30,950 bases of DNA from CAYYHA01 sp964471535. GTDB lineage: Bacteria; Myxococcota; Myxococcia; SLRQ01. Shown here piece after piece: positions 1-7,890 of the stretch (positions within the stretch are counted from its first letter, which is position 1; the number at the start of each line of letters is the position of its first letter). The notes under the pieces are model-generated. The model saw only the letters and a list, made by a program, of their open reading frames with translations, searched no databases and was not told the origin of the DNA. Made by a program: the position numbers and the translations under genes. The DNA is taken from the NCBI GenBank assembly GCA_964471535.1, contig CAYYHA010000029.1:1-30950 (forward strand), written 5' to 3'.

Positions 1-147
1 GCCGAGCCCGAGGCCCGCCTCCCCCGCCTCCCCCGCGAGCTGCAGCACGAATCCGTCGTACTCGGCGACCTGCGCGGTGAGCGCAGACGGACAGAGGAGC
101 AGCGCCGCGGCGAGGGGCACGGCGTGGATGAGCCGCCGTCGGGCCAT
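1..147 (-). CDS. Secreted protein, N-terminal fragment (runs off left edge)
   Basis: The first 49 codons of a minus-strand gene are present. The protein opens with MARRR, then a hydrophobic stretch (about residues 8-20) ending in ALTA before QVAEYDG, a typical Sec signal peptide with an AxA-type cleavage site near residue 24. The mature part begins with a small Gly/Ala/Glu stretch in which GEA is repeated, encoded by a tandem gcctccccc 9-mer. Too little is present to name a family; it could be an outer-membrane or periplasmic protein. No Shine-Dalgarno is visible; a promoter-like pair lies directly upstream of the ATG. Confidence 0.6.
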   Translation of the reverse strand, partial: MARRRLIHAVPLAAALLLCPSALTAQVAEYDGFVLQLAGEAGEAGLGLG

Positions 148-154
148 GGAGCCG

Positions 155-183
155 ATGATCGCCGCCCCCGCGCCGCGGCGCAA
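155..183 (-). promoter_or_regulatory. Putative promoter giving a leaderless transcript
   Basis: On the minus strand TTGCGC (183-178) and GATCAT (160-155) are separated by 17 bp. GATCAT matches 4 of 6 bases of TATAAT. Seven bases separate the hexamer from the ATG at 147, so the predicted transcription start falls at or next to the start codon. The hexamers alone are weak; the call rests on the same arrangement recurring before other genes in the window. Confidence 0.35.
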
Positions 184-276
184 ACGCAGGACCACTCGGC
201 CCTGTCTCCACCGCCTCGCCTCACGCCCGGCTCGGTCGAGCGCCCCGTCACATCGCTCCTGAACGAGGACAGATGC

Positions 277-305
277 TTGGCGCGGCCCGGCGCGGGCGCT
301 AACGT
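277..305 (+). promoter_or_regulatory. Putative promoter giving a leaderless transcript (pduO)
   Basis: TTGGCG (277-282) and TAACGT (300-305) are 17 bp apart, and the -10-like hexamer ends 6 bases before the ATG at 312. Predicted transcription start is at the start codon. There is no Shine-Dalgarno sequence before this gene, which fits a leaderless mRNA. Confidence 0.4.
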
Positions 306-311
306 GCGCCC

Positions 312-935
312 ATGGTTCGGATCAACCGCGTCTACACCCGCACCGGCGACGAGGGCACGACCCGCCTGGTAGGGGGGCAGGTGGTCCCCAAGACCGACCT
401 GCGCATCGAGGCCTACGGCACCGTGGACGAAGTCAACGCAGCGGTGGGCATGGCCCGGGTGGCACTCGCGGCCATCGACGACGCAGCGGCGCGGCGCCTC
501 GAAGCCTCGGCGGCCCGGGTGCAGCAGCAGCTCTTCGATCTCGGCTCGGAGCTGGCCTGCCTCCCCGAGGACGTGGACGAGCGACTCCCCCGCCTCGAAG
601 CGAGCGCCGTCGAGGCGCTCGAGGCGGAGATGGACCGGCTCAACGAGGCGCTGCCGCCGCTTTCCTCCTTCGTGCTCCCGGGTGGGGGTGCGGCGGGCGC
701 CGCCTTCCACCTGGCGCGCACCGTGTGCCGGCGGGCGGAGCGCGCGGTGCTCCGGCTGCACGCCGTCTCACCGGTGCGCCCGGTACTCCGCCACTATCTC
801 AACCGCCTCTCCGACTGGCTCTTCGTCGCCGGACGGGTTGCCGCACGGGCCGCCGGCTGCGAGGAGCTCCTCTGGGTGCCTGGCGGCAGCGCATCCGGGG
901 AAAGCCCCTCCGGCGCGCCCTCGGCCGGCCCCTAG
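312..935 (+). CDS. pduO: ATP:cob(I)alamin adenosyltransferase, PduO type
   Basis: A 207-residue cytoplasmic enzyme that transfers the adenosyl group of ATP to cob(I)alamin, making adenosylcobalamin for B12-dependent enzymes such as methylmalonyl-CoA mutase. The N-terminus carries the family's ATP-binding signature (VYTRTGDEGTTRLVGG, residues 7-22) followed by EAYGTVDEVNAAVG. Near the C-terminus are the CRRAERAV helix and the NRLSDWLFVAGR motif, both typical of PduO-type trimers. Length is slightly over the usual 180-195 because of a Ser/Gly/Pro-rich tail of about 20 residues. It stands alone between genes on the other strand; its stop overlaps by a few bases the end of the convergent fdhD gene. 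No cobalamin riboswitch is recognisable in the 165 bp upstream. Confidence 0.93.
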   Translation: MVRINRVYTRTGDEGTTRLVGGQVVPKTDLRIEAYGTVDEVNAAVGMARVALAAIDDAAARRLEASAARVQQQLFDLGSELACLPEDVDERLPRLEASAVEALEAEMDRLNEALPPLSSFVLPGGGAAGAAFHLARTVCRRAERAVLRLHAVSPVRPVLRHYLNRLSDWLFVAGRVAARAAGCEELLWVPGGSASGESPSGAPSAGP

Positions 936-1924
936 CTGGGGTCGTCTGGGACCTGAGAGGGCGTTCCGTCCCGCCGGGGCGCCACCTCGCCCTCACCACG
1001 CCTCGCCGCGGGACCCCAGTCGAACCAGATCACACCACGCCCCGCTGCGTCGCAGGTTCCGTCCTGCTCGACCTTCGGGCCCTCCGCCCGAGGGGGCCCC
1101 GCTTCGTTGCCGTCCTCCGGCCTCCTCTCCTTCCGAGCCCGGTCCTCCCGGACCCAGGCCGCCACCCCCATCCCGGCTGAGCGGGCCAGCTCGAGGGCGA
1201 GGTGGGTCGGGCCGCCGACGGCGGCGATCCACGGGATGCCTGCGGCGAGCGCCTTCTGCACGATCTCGAAGCTCACCCGGCCGCTGACCGCCAGCAGGTG
1301 CCCGGTGAGGGGCAGCGCCCCGCGGAGCGCGAGCGCGCCGACGCACTTGTCCACCGCGTTGTGGCGCCCCAGGTCCTCGTAGGCGACGCGCAAGGTGCCG
1401 CTCGCATCGAAGATGCCCGCGGCGTGCGCCGTCCCGGTGCGCGCAAAGAGCGGTTGGGCCTGGCGGAGCGTCGCCAGGGCCCGGAGCAGCTCTGCCACCC
1501 CCGGGCGGCGCCCACGGTGTGGCGGCGGGTGCCGCTGGTGCACCATCTCGAGCACGGTGCGCCCGCACAGGCCGCAGGCGCTGCCCGCAGCAACGCGGCG
1601 CACCCGCCCCTCGACCCGCCCGCGGCCCACCTCGCCGTAGGTCGCCACCGAGACGCGGTTGGTGCGCCCTCTAGTCTCCCCGGCCTCGCGGCAGTACGAG
1701 ACCCCCGCCACCTCGGCGGCGGCGTCGATGAGGCCCTCCGCATGGAGGAAACCGACGGCGAGCTCGAAGTCGGCGCCCGGCGTGCGCATGAGCACCGCCA
1801 CCGGGTGGCCGTCCAGCCGCACTTCGAGGGGCTCCTCCGCCAGGATCTCCTCGGTTGTCCCGTCCTCACGCGCCATCGTCCAGGTGCCGGTCACCGCTCC
1901 GGAACCTCCGTCCTGACCTGTCAT
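932..1924 (-). CDS. fdhD: Formate dehydrogenase accessory sulfurtransferase FdhD
   Basis: FdhD passes sulfur from a cysteine desulfurase to the molybdenum bis-MGD cofactor, a step needed for active formate dehydrogenase. The 330-residue protein has the CxxC sulfur-relay loop (SACGLCG, Cys117 and Cys120), the LFARTGTAHAAG segment and the family hallmark EDLGRHNAVDKCVG, followed by the nucleotide-fold stretch VSGRVSFEIVQKA. The family normally ends around 270-280 residues; here about 60 extra Arg/Glu/Gly/Pro-rich residues follow AAWVRE and look disordered. The ATG at 1924 lies 13 bases after the stop of the DUF2330-like gene, with a GACGGAAG ribosome site between, so the two are probably co-transcribed. 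No formate dehydrogenase is present in the window. Confidence 0.92.
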   Translation of the reverse strand: MTGQDGGSGAVTGTWTMAREDGTTEEILAEEPLEVRLDGHPVAVLMRTPGADFELAVGFLHAEGLIDAAAEVAGVSYCREAGETRGRTNRVSVATYGEVGRGRVEGRVRRVAAGSACGLCGRTVLEMVHQRHPPPHRGRRPGVAELLRALATLRQAQPLFARTGTAHAAGIFDASGTLRVAYEDLGRHNAVDKCVGALALRGALPLTGHLLAVSGRVSFEIVQKALAAGIPWIAAVGGPTHLALELARSAGMGVAAWVREDRARKERRPEDGNEAGPPRAEGPKVEQDGTCDAAGRGVIWFDWGPAARRGEGEVAPRRDGTPSQVPDDPS

Positions 1925-1937
1925 CGGTGCTTCCGTC

Positions 1938-3080
1938 TCACCGGCGGTGGCGCCGGAACAGAGCGAGGATCAGCAGGACGAGCAGCGCCTGCCCCGAGGG
2001 CCCGGATGCGATCGTCGCACCGTGGGCGCGAAGATCCGAGCGCTGGTCGATGATGCCCGAGACGCGTGGCACGCCCGCCGAGGGTTCGAAGAGGGGGTCC
2101 CCCGCCGCCGTCTCGCTGTCGACGTAGCCATGGACCCGGGTCAGCCAGGGTCGGCCGTGGGCGACCGTGGGGAGAGAAGCCCCGGTCTCATCCACGAAGA
2201 AGGCCCGGTCCGAGAGTTCGGCGAAGGGCAGCGAGAGTTCGGTGACCAGGACGGCGCGGCCTTCCTTGCGGTTCAGCTCGAGGTACACCGGCTCGGTGAC
2301 AGGCCCGCTCGCGAAGAGCTGGGGATCGAGCGTATCGAGGCGGCGGCTCGCATAGGGACCGCTGACCTCCACACCCGTCTGGGCGGTGAGGAAGACCAAG
2401 AGCTCCGCCGGCGAGGCGAGGCAGCCCGCGGCCCAGGAGAGCGGGACGGTGGCCGCCGCCCCCTCGGCGGAGACCTCGATGGGCCGAAAGGCCCCCGACG
2501 CATCGTAGACCTGCTCCTTGGCGACCAGCAGGACCTCGCCGCCGCCGCGAAGCTGTGACCGTGCTGCCTCGCGCAGGGCGAAAGACAGCTCGAAGCCCCA
2601 GCGCTCGGCCCAGGCGTCGACGTCCTCGATGCGGCGCACCTGCAGGTAGGCGTAGGGACCGAATTCGGAGCTGTCCCAGCGTTCCGCCCCGGTGGGGGAG
2701 GGGGGCGTGAGCACGGCGGGACCGCAGCCGCCGCAGGAGGGCATAGGTGGAATCACCATGGGATCGGTTGCTTCGGTGAGCGCCGAGAGTTCCTCGAGAG
2801 CCGCCTTCTCGGCGCGTTCCGAGGTGAGGACCGCGCCTCCGGGTGGAACGGGGAGCACGAGGCCGAGGGGCTCGCCCCGTTCCGCCCCCGCGTAGGCGAC
2901 CTGCAGGTGGGCGTGGAGGGTGAGGTCGTCCTCTTGGGCGAGCGCGATGACAGCACGCAGGCCGGTGACGCGAAGCCCCGCGCCTCGGCCCACCAGGAGA
3001 CAGGCAGCCGCCTGCGCCGGTGCGCCCAGAGCCAAGGCGCACAGGATGGCAACGAGACCGGGCAGGAGGCGCCAAGACAT
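1938..3080 (-). CDS. DUF2330-like exported protein with C-terminal membrane/sorting tail
   Basis: A 380-residue exported protein. Residues 1-25 are a signal peptide ending AQA. The mature start ACLLVG, the VIALAQEDDLTLHAHLQVAYAG strand pattern, the VLPVPPGGAV segment and the following TDPMVIPP resemble DUF2330 proteins, which are periplasmic or surface proteins of unknown function found largely in Myxococcota and Planctomycetes. A CGGCG cluster lies near residue 119. The last 20 residues (a Ser-Gly-Pro stretch, a hydrophobic helix LLVLLILALF, then RRHRR) have the layout of a tripartite C-terminal sorting signal, though the usual MYXO-CTERM Cys-Gly core is absent. It precedes fdhD in a likely two-gene unit. 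The DUF2330 assignment is by resemblance only. Confidence 0.6.
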   Translation of the reverse strand: MSWRLLPGLVAILCALALGAPAQAAACLLVGRGAGLRVTGLRAVIALAQEDDLTLHAHLQVAYAGAERGEPLGLVLPVPPGGAVLTSERAEKAALEELSALTEATDPMVIPPMPSCGGCGPAVLTPPSPTGAERWDSSEFGPYAYLQVRRIEDVDAWAERWGFELSFALREAARSQLRGGGEVLLVAKEQVYDASGAFRPIEVSAEGAAATVPLSWAAGCLASPAELLVFLTAQTGVEVSGPYASRRLDTLDPQLFASGPVTEPVYLELNRKEGRAVLVTELSLPFAELSDRAFFVDETGASLPTVAHGRPWLTRVHGYVDSETAAGDPLFEPSAGVPRVSGIIDQRSDLRAHGATIASGPSGQALLVLLILALFRRHRR

Positions 3081-3101
3081 CGCTTCTGCACCTATCAGAG
3101 T

Positions 3102-3197
3102 TCAGGTGCTCCTGGACAGCCGCCAGACGAAGAAGGCGAGGAGCACGAGGGCCGACGGCCCAGCGGCGATTTCGACGATGTGGACGAGTGCGTTCAT
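3102..3197 (-). CDS. Possible 31-residue single-span membrane peptide
   Basis: An ATG-to-TGA frame on the minus strand, 21 bases upstream of the DUF2330-like start. It translates as MNALVHIVEIAAG, then a hydrophobic run PSALVLLAFFVW and a basic end RLSRST. This is the composition of a small single-pass inner-membrane peptide. There is no good Shine-Dalgarno (the upstream bases are C-rich), and the region could simply be leader sequence of the downstream gene. It matches nothing I recognise. Confidence 0.28.
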   Translation of the reverse strand: MNALVHIVEIAAGPSALVLLAFFVWRLSRST

Positions 3198-3373
3198 CGG
3201 GGGTGTGGCCGAAATGCGACATCCTTGTCAGAGGCGCCTCACCGATTCGAGGACTGCAGGGCGGAAGCAGGCGATTCACGGACGTCGCCTGGGATGTGGT
3301 TCCGAGGCTGCAACCTTCGGGCCAGCACGCCCTCGCCTCGCGCCCACCCTGACAAGGGTGGCATGATGCTGCC

Positions 3374-4609
3374 GTGACCCGGGTGCTCATCGTCGAGGAT
3401 CAGCCCGAGCTGGGTCGCCTCGTCGCTGCGGCGTTGACCGAGGAGGGGTACGAGGTGCGGGTTGCGGCGACCGCGGGCGCCGGGCGCACCGCCCTCGAAG
3501 CGTGGAAGCCGGGCGTGCTCGTCCTGGACCTGCTCCTCCCCGACGCTCTCGGCTTCTCCCTTGCCGAGTGTGCGGCCGAGGCCGCCTCGCCGCCGAAAGT
3601 GATCGCTGTCTCGGGCGCATTCCGAGGCGATCGCATGGTGGAATCGGCACTCGCAAGTGGTGCGCTCTCGGCCTTCTTCCCGAAGCCCTTTCGGCTCTCG
3701 GAGTTGCTCGAGACTCTGAAGCGGCTCGCGCCCATCCCCCCGCGTCCGCCCGCGAGCACCTCGCCGCCCTCGCCTCTGACCGACGCGACGGTCGAGGGCA
3801 CCACGCAGGACTACCTCTTCGACTCCCCTGAGGAGGGCCTCGCCGGCGTGGTGCGCGCCACCACCGAGGGGACCTTCGTCCCTCCGGCCCCCACGTCGGT
3901 CACCTCCGGCACGCTGCAGGAGCGCAGCGTCCCCCGGCTCATCACCGCCTTCTACGCCAGCGGAGAAACGGGCGAGCTGCACCTGATGCGGGGGAAGGTT
4001 CGCAAGGTGATCTACTTCGTCGAGGGGAGACCGGTCTTCGCCGCCTCCAACCTGCGGCGCGACCGCTTCGACGAGCTGCTCCTTCGCAGCGGCTTCCTCC
4101 AGGCCGACGCAGTGCGGCGCATCGCCGAAGCCGCCGTGGACCGCGGAGAACGGGTGGACCGGGCGCTGCTGCAGGCGGGCCTCATCGACGCGCGGCGCCA
4201 CGCGCGGCTCCTGCGCCAGCAGATCAAGGAGATCCTCTTCTCCCTCTTCGGCTGGTCGACGGGGACCTGGCGCATGACCTTTGGGGGCCTCGGCCGCGAG
4301 GAGGCGGTGGCGTTGGACGTCTTCCCCGGCACCTTGGTCCTCGAGGGCGTGCGCGCCCTCCCGCTCGACCACCTGAAGGACAAGGTCCCGGGGACGATGC
4401 GCTTCGCTCCCGCGCCCGCCCCCGCCTACGAACTCTACGACCTCGATCTCTCCGATGCCGAGGCACTCCTGCTCTCGCGCCTCGACGGGACGCGGTCCGT
4501 GGACGAGCTGGTGGAGGAAGGCTGGCTCGAGCCCAAGGAGACCCGTGCGCTGCTCTACGGCCTGTGGTCGCTCGAGGTCATCGAGGACGCTTCCCTCCTC
4601 CTGCTTTGA
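3374..4609 (+). CDS. Response regulator: receiver domain plus DUF4388 domain
   Basis: A 411-residue protein starting at GTG. Residues 1-115 form a receiver domain: acidic pair Glu8/Asp9, phospho-acceptor Asp52 in VLVLDLLLPD, Ser80, and Lys104 in FFPKPF. A Pro/Ser-rich linker (about 115-175) leads to a DUF4388-type (PatA N-terminal-like) domain, recognised by SGTLQERSVPRLITAFYASGETGELHLMRG, then the RKVIYFVEGRPVFAASN strand and LLLRSGFL, followed by helices with DRALLQAGLI. The C-terminal 80 residues (LSDAEALLLSRLDGTRSVDELVEEG) look like a small winged or helical module seen in such proteins. DUF4388 proteins in myxobacteria are linked to gliding and signalling; no DNA-binding domain is evident. 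No partner kinase is adjacent. The stop codon overlaps the promoter proposed for trpS. Confidence 0.85.
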   Translation: MTRVLIVEDQPELGRLVAAALTEEGYEVRVAATAGAGRTALEAWKPGVLVLDLLLPDALGFSLAECAAEAASPPKVIAVSGAFRGDRMVESALASGALSAFFPKPFRLSELLETLKRLAPIPPRPPASTSPPSPLTDATVEGTTQDYLFDSPEEGLAGVVRATTEGTFVPPAPTSVTSGTLQERSVPRLITAFYASGETGELHLMRGKVRKVIYFVEGRPVFAASNLRRDRFDELLLRSGFLQADAVRRIAEAAVDRGERVDRALLQAGLIDARRHARLLRQQIKEILFSLFGWSTGTWRMTFGGLGREEAVALDVFPGTLVLEGVRALPLDHLKDKVPGTMRFAPAPAPAYELYDLDLSDAEALLLSRLDGTRSVDELVEEGWLEPKETRALLYGLWSLEVIEDASLLLL

Positions 4610-4635
4610 CCGCCTCCGAGCGCGCGTGCTATCTG
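4606..4635 (+). promoter_or_regulatory. Putative promoter giving a leaderless trpS transcript
   Basis: TTGACC (4606-4611; 5 of 6 matches to TTGACA) is followed after 18 bp by TATCTG (4630-4635), preceded by an extended -10 TG dinucleotide (4627-4628). The -10 hexamer ends 8 bases before the ATG at 4644. The -35 shares its TGA with the stop codon of the upstream gene. There is no Shine-Dalgarno before trpS. Confidence 0.45.
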
Positions 4636-4643
4636 CCGCGCCC

Positions 4644-5708
4644 ATGCGGGTCCTCTCCGGCGTACAGCCCTCGGGCAAGCTCCACCTCGGCAACTACTTC
4701 GGCGCGATCCGCCAGTTCGTGCGCTACCAGGACGAGGCGGACGAGGCGCTGTACTTCATCGCCGATCTCCATGCCCTGACCACCACCCGCGACGGCGATC
4801 TGCTGCGTGCCCGGACTCTCGACGTCGCCCTGGACTTCCTTGCGTTGGGACTCGATCCCGACAAGGCGATCCTCTTTCGGCAGTCGGACATTCCGGAGAT
4901 CCCGGCGCTCTCATGGATCCTCTCCTCGGTCACGCCGATGGGCCTCCTCGAGCGGGGTCACTCCTACAAGGATAAGGTGGCCCGGGGCCTCCCCGCGGAC
5001 GTGGGTCTCTTCACCTACCCGGTCCTGATGGCCGCCGACATCCTGCTCTACGGCTCCGATGCCGTGCCCGTGGGCAAGGATCAGAAGCAGCACCTCGAGT
5101 TCGCCCGAGACATCGCCACGAAGTTCAACATGGCCTTCGTGAAGGGCTACGACCCCCAGGACCCCGAGGGCCGGGAGGGAGGCAGGCCGGGCATCCTGAA
5201 GCTGCCCGAGCCCCTCATTCTCGACGAGACGGCCGTGGTCCCTGGCACCGATGGGCAGAAGATGTCCAAGAGCTACGACAACACCATCGAGCTCTTCGCA
5301 CCGGCCAAGGCGGTGAAGAAGCGCTTCATGTCGATCAAGACCGACTCCACGCCCGTAGAGGCACCGAAGCCCGAGCCCCATGTCCTCCTTGACCTGGCGA
5401 AGGTCCTCCTGGACCCGGAGGAGTACGAATCGTGGCTTCGCTCCTGGCGCACCGGGGGCATGGGCTACGGCCACTACAAGCTGCGCCTCGTCGAGCGCTT
5501 CCACGAACTCTTCGACGAGGCGCGGGCTCGCCGGGAGACCTGGGCGGCCAAGCCGGAGGCGGTCGTGGAGATCCTCCGGGAGGGGGCCCGCCGGGCGCGC
5601 GAGATCGCGGCGCCCATCTGGCAGCAGGTGGTGGAGGTGACGGGTGTCTCCGGCAGCGGACCGGAGGTCCTGCTGCGCAGTGCCCCCGGCGGCCCGCGCG
5701 ACACTTAG
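4644..5708 (+). CDS. trpS: Tryptophanyl-tRNA synthetase
   Basis: A 354-residue class I aminoacyl-tRNA synthetase that charges tRNA-Trp in the cytoplasm. The HIGH-type signature is HLGN at residues 14-17 within SGVQPSGKLHLGNYFGAIRQ, and the KMSKS loop is intact (residues 206-210). The tryptophan-pocket region YPVLMAADILLY and the dimer-interface stretch PVGKDQKQHLEFARDIA are canonical. The ATG at 4644 is chosen because the family begins within a few residues of this point; the open frame further upstream only overlaps the preceding gene in another frame. A 15-residue insert (DPQDPEGREGGRPGI) separates FVKGY from KLPEPLI. The convergent TPR gene lies 65 bp downstream. Confidence 0.97.
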   Translation: MRVLSGVQPSGKLHLGNYFGAIRQFVRYQDEADEALYFIADLHALTTTRDGDLLRARTLDVALDFLALGLDPDKAILFRQSDIPEIPALSWILSSVTPMGLLERGHSYKDKVARGLPADVGLFTYPVLMAADILLYGSDAVPVGKDQKQHLEFARDIATKFNMAFVKGYDPQDPEGREGGRPGILKLPEPLILDETAVVPGTDGQKMSKSYDNTIELFAPAKAVKKRFMSIKTDSTPVEAPKPEPHVLLDLAKVLLDPEEYESWLRSWRTGGMGYGHYKLRLVERFHELFDEARARRETWAAKPEAVVEILREGARRAREIAAPIWQQVVEVTGVSGSGPEVLLRSAPGGPRDT

Positions 5709-5748
5709 GTCCGCCTTCGTCGCGCGTCACATTCGGTCTCATCGATTG

Positions 5749-5772
5749 CGCTGCCCACGCTGCGGGCGAGCG
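5749..5772. terminator. Weak hairpin in the trpS/TPR convergent gap
   Basis: CGCTGCCC (5749-5756) can pair with GGGC-g-AGCG (5764-5772) with one bulged base, leaving a 7-base loop between two convergent genes. There is no real T-tract on either strand, so termination activity is only a guess. Confidence 0.25.
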
Positions 5773-5773
5773 T

Positions 5774-7837
5774 TCATCCGCGGCGCACCTCCAGCAAGGC
5801 GCGAAGCTCGGGGTGCCGCCACGCCAGATCTCCGGCGCGCTCCGCCGCCAGGCGGGCGTGCTCGAAGCGGCCCACCGCATACCAAGCCCGCGCCAGGTGC
5901 AGCCAGGCCTCGCGGCCGCTGCCCTCGAGTCCCGGCGCTACCGTCAGGTAGCGCAGCGCTTCGTCCGCGCGGCCGAGGGTAACCAGAGCGGCGCCCACCC
6001 CGACGTGCGCGGGGCCGTGCTCGGGATGCACCGAGAGCGCCCGCTCATAGGCTTTGAGTGCGACAGATGGGGACGGAGCCCGCGCTCCCACTTCGCACCA
6101 GAGATCGGCGAGGAGGGAGGCGAGGCGCTCGGCCACCGGCCCAGGAGGATGTCGGGCCAGCGCCGCCTCCACCTTCCGCGCCGCCGCTTCCGCTTCGCGT
6201 GGCGCCGCTCGGAGCACCGCCACCGCGTAGGCGCCGATGACGAGGGCACTCTCCGTCTCCCCCGCGGCGGCCTCCTTGGCCAGCTCCAAGAAGGCCCGGG
6301 CGCGATCCGGCAGGAGGAGATCGGCGGCCTCGTCGAGGAGCGCCTCCTGCATGGAGAGCGGAAGGCGCCCGAGGGCCCCTGCGAGGTGTCGTGCGAAGGC
6401 ATCGCGATCCCCGTCGATGGCGGCGATGCGCGCCAAGCCCGCCCGGGCCCGGGGATGTCCCTGCACCCGCTCGAGTGCCGCTTCGAAGTGCGCGCGGGCA
6501 TCCGTGACGCGGTGGGCGGCGAGGTAGAGATCGCCGAGGGCGGCGTGCCCCTCGGCCGCCACCGCCCGCGCCTCGGAGCCCGCGGCCCGGCGATACCACA
6601 CCGCCGCCCTGCCCCGAGCGCCCGCCCGCTCCCAGGCCCGCCCCACCTCGGCCTCGGTGACCTGCCCGGGGGCCCTGCGTCCCGCCGCCGCCTCGAGGCG
6701 CCGGGCCGCCTCCTTCCACTGGCCCCGATGGGCATGGACCTCGGCGAGCAGGGCGAGTGGGGCGGCCGCCGTGGGCACGGCTGCCTCGAGCGCCACGGCG
6801 AGCCGGCGCGCCGTCTCCACCTCGCCCAGCTCGAGGCGCCGCTTCCCCTCGGCCACCACGAGCACCACGACCAAAGGCTCCACCAGGAGCGGCCCGAGTC
6901 GTGGGAGGAGGGCTACAGGGTCGGCGGCGCGGCGGGAGACCAGAGCGGCAAGGGCGAGCAGCTCGGCGCGGGAGGCCTCGGCGAGGGGATCGAGGGGATG
7001 GCACGCGCGAATGCCCCCCTTTCGGACCCGCCGCGGGGCGTGCTCGAGTGCACCTTGGAGCGCCTCCACCAACGCCCGCCCTGGAGCGTCGCCCTCCACC
7101 ATGCGCCGCGGCAGCGGTGTGCGATCACCCTCTACCTCCAGAAAGAGTTCGAGGGCGCCGGGAAAGGAGAGCTGCCCGGTGATCGCCGCGAGCGCGGAGG
7201 TGGCCTCCGCCACCGCCACGTGCTCCCCCAGGGTGGGGGGACGGGTCCGGGCCACGGGCGGGCCACCGCCTGCCACCCGCGCCAGCACGGGCGCTGCAAC
7301 GCCGGGGAACGCGGCGGCGGCGACCGCTGGAAGGAGGTCGGAGAGGAAACCGGCCACCACGTCGCCCGCCGCCACCGCGGGGGCGTAGACGGCGATCCGC
7401 GCCGGCGCCGCTGGCACGTCCACCTCGAGGCGGGGGCTGGGCGGCGCCTCGCCCGATCGGGCCCAGGCGTCGAGCGCCAGGCGACGTGCGGCATCATCGG
7501 TGGGATCGAGGAGCAGGCTCCTATCCGCGGCGCGTGCCGCCCGGCCCCAAGCCTCTTGCGCCGCCCACGCCTGCGCCAGCTGCCGCCACGCCGCCGCGTC
7601 CACCGCGGTGCCCAGCCGCTCGGCTTGCCCGAGGTGCAGCGCCGCTGCCGACGGGTCACCCGCCCGAATGAAGCCCCAGGCTGCGGCGAGGTGCGCCGCT
7701 CCGTCTTCGGGCGCGGCCTCGAGCCGGGCGAGGGCTGCGTCGAGCTCGGCGTCCACCCCTCGAGTTTGCAGGGACCTGTACCTCTTTGCCACCGCCGGCG
7801 GCAGGGGCGCGCCCGCCCCGCTCGCCCCGCGCCCCAT
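5774..7837 (-). CDS. Large TPR-repeat protein
   Basis: A 687-residue, Ala/Arg/Leu-rich, all-helical protein with no signal peptide. TPR-like units are clear at several places: residues 37-75 (AAWGFIRAGDPSAAALHLGQAERLG and the next pair), about 440-475 (GHAALGDLYLAAHRVTDARAHFEAALE), and a C-terminal array (SVALKAYERALSVHPEHGPAHVGVGAAL, ALRYLTVAPG, AWLHLARAWYAVGRFEHARLAAERA). Between them, residues about 130-330 form a different domain (RLEVDVPAAPARIAVYAPAVAAGD and following) I do not recognise. TPR proteins scaffold protein complexes; the partner is unknown. The gene is monocistronic and convergent with trpS. Confidence 0.75.
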   Translation of the reverse strand: MGRGASGAGAPLPPAVAKRYRSLQTRGVDAELDAALARLEAAPEDGAAHLAAAWGFIRAGDPSAAALHLGQAERLGTAVDAAAWRQLAQAWAAQEAWGRAARAADRSLLLDPTDDAARRLALDAWARSGEAPPSPRLEVDVPAAPARIAVYAPAVAAGDVVAGFLSDLLPAVAAAAFPGVAAPVLARVAGGGPPVARTRPPTLGEHVAVAEATSALAAITGQLSFPGALELFLEVEGDRTPLPRRMVEGDAPGRALVEALQGALEHAPRRVRKGGIRACHPLDPLAEASRAELLALAALVSRRAADPVALLPRLGPLLVEPLVVVLVVAEGKRRLELGEVETARRLAVALEAAVPTAAAPLALLAEVHAHRGQWKEAARRLEAAAGRRAPGQVTEAEVGRAWERAGARGRAAVWYRRAAGSEARAVAAEGHAALGDLYLAAHRVTDARAHFEAALERVQGHPRARAGLARIAAIDGDRDAFARHLAGALGRLPLSMQEALLDEAADLLLPDRARAFLELAKEAAAGETESALVIGAYAVAVLRAAPREAEAAARKVEAALARHPPGPVAERLASLLADLWCEVGARAPSPSVALKAYERALSVHPEHGPAHVGVGAALVTLGRADEALRYLTVAPGLEGSGREAWLHLARAWYAVGRFEHARLAAERAGDLAWRHPELRALLEVRRG

Positions 7838-7890
7838 CGTGCGCGCCGCGATCCCTCACCTGGCTGGCGCAGGCAGCCGGCTGACGGCGG

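Noticed and set aside
148..311. Cobalamin riboswitch before the adenosyltransferase gene
   Set aside because: No B12-box-like sequence or expected fold was seen in 165 bp, and the promoter-like pair leaves no room for a leader.
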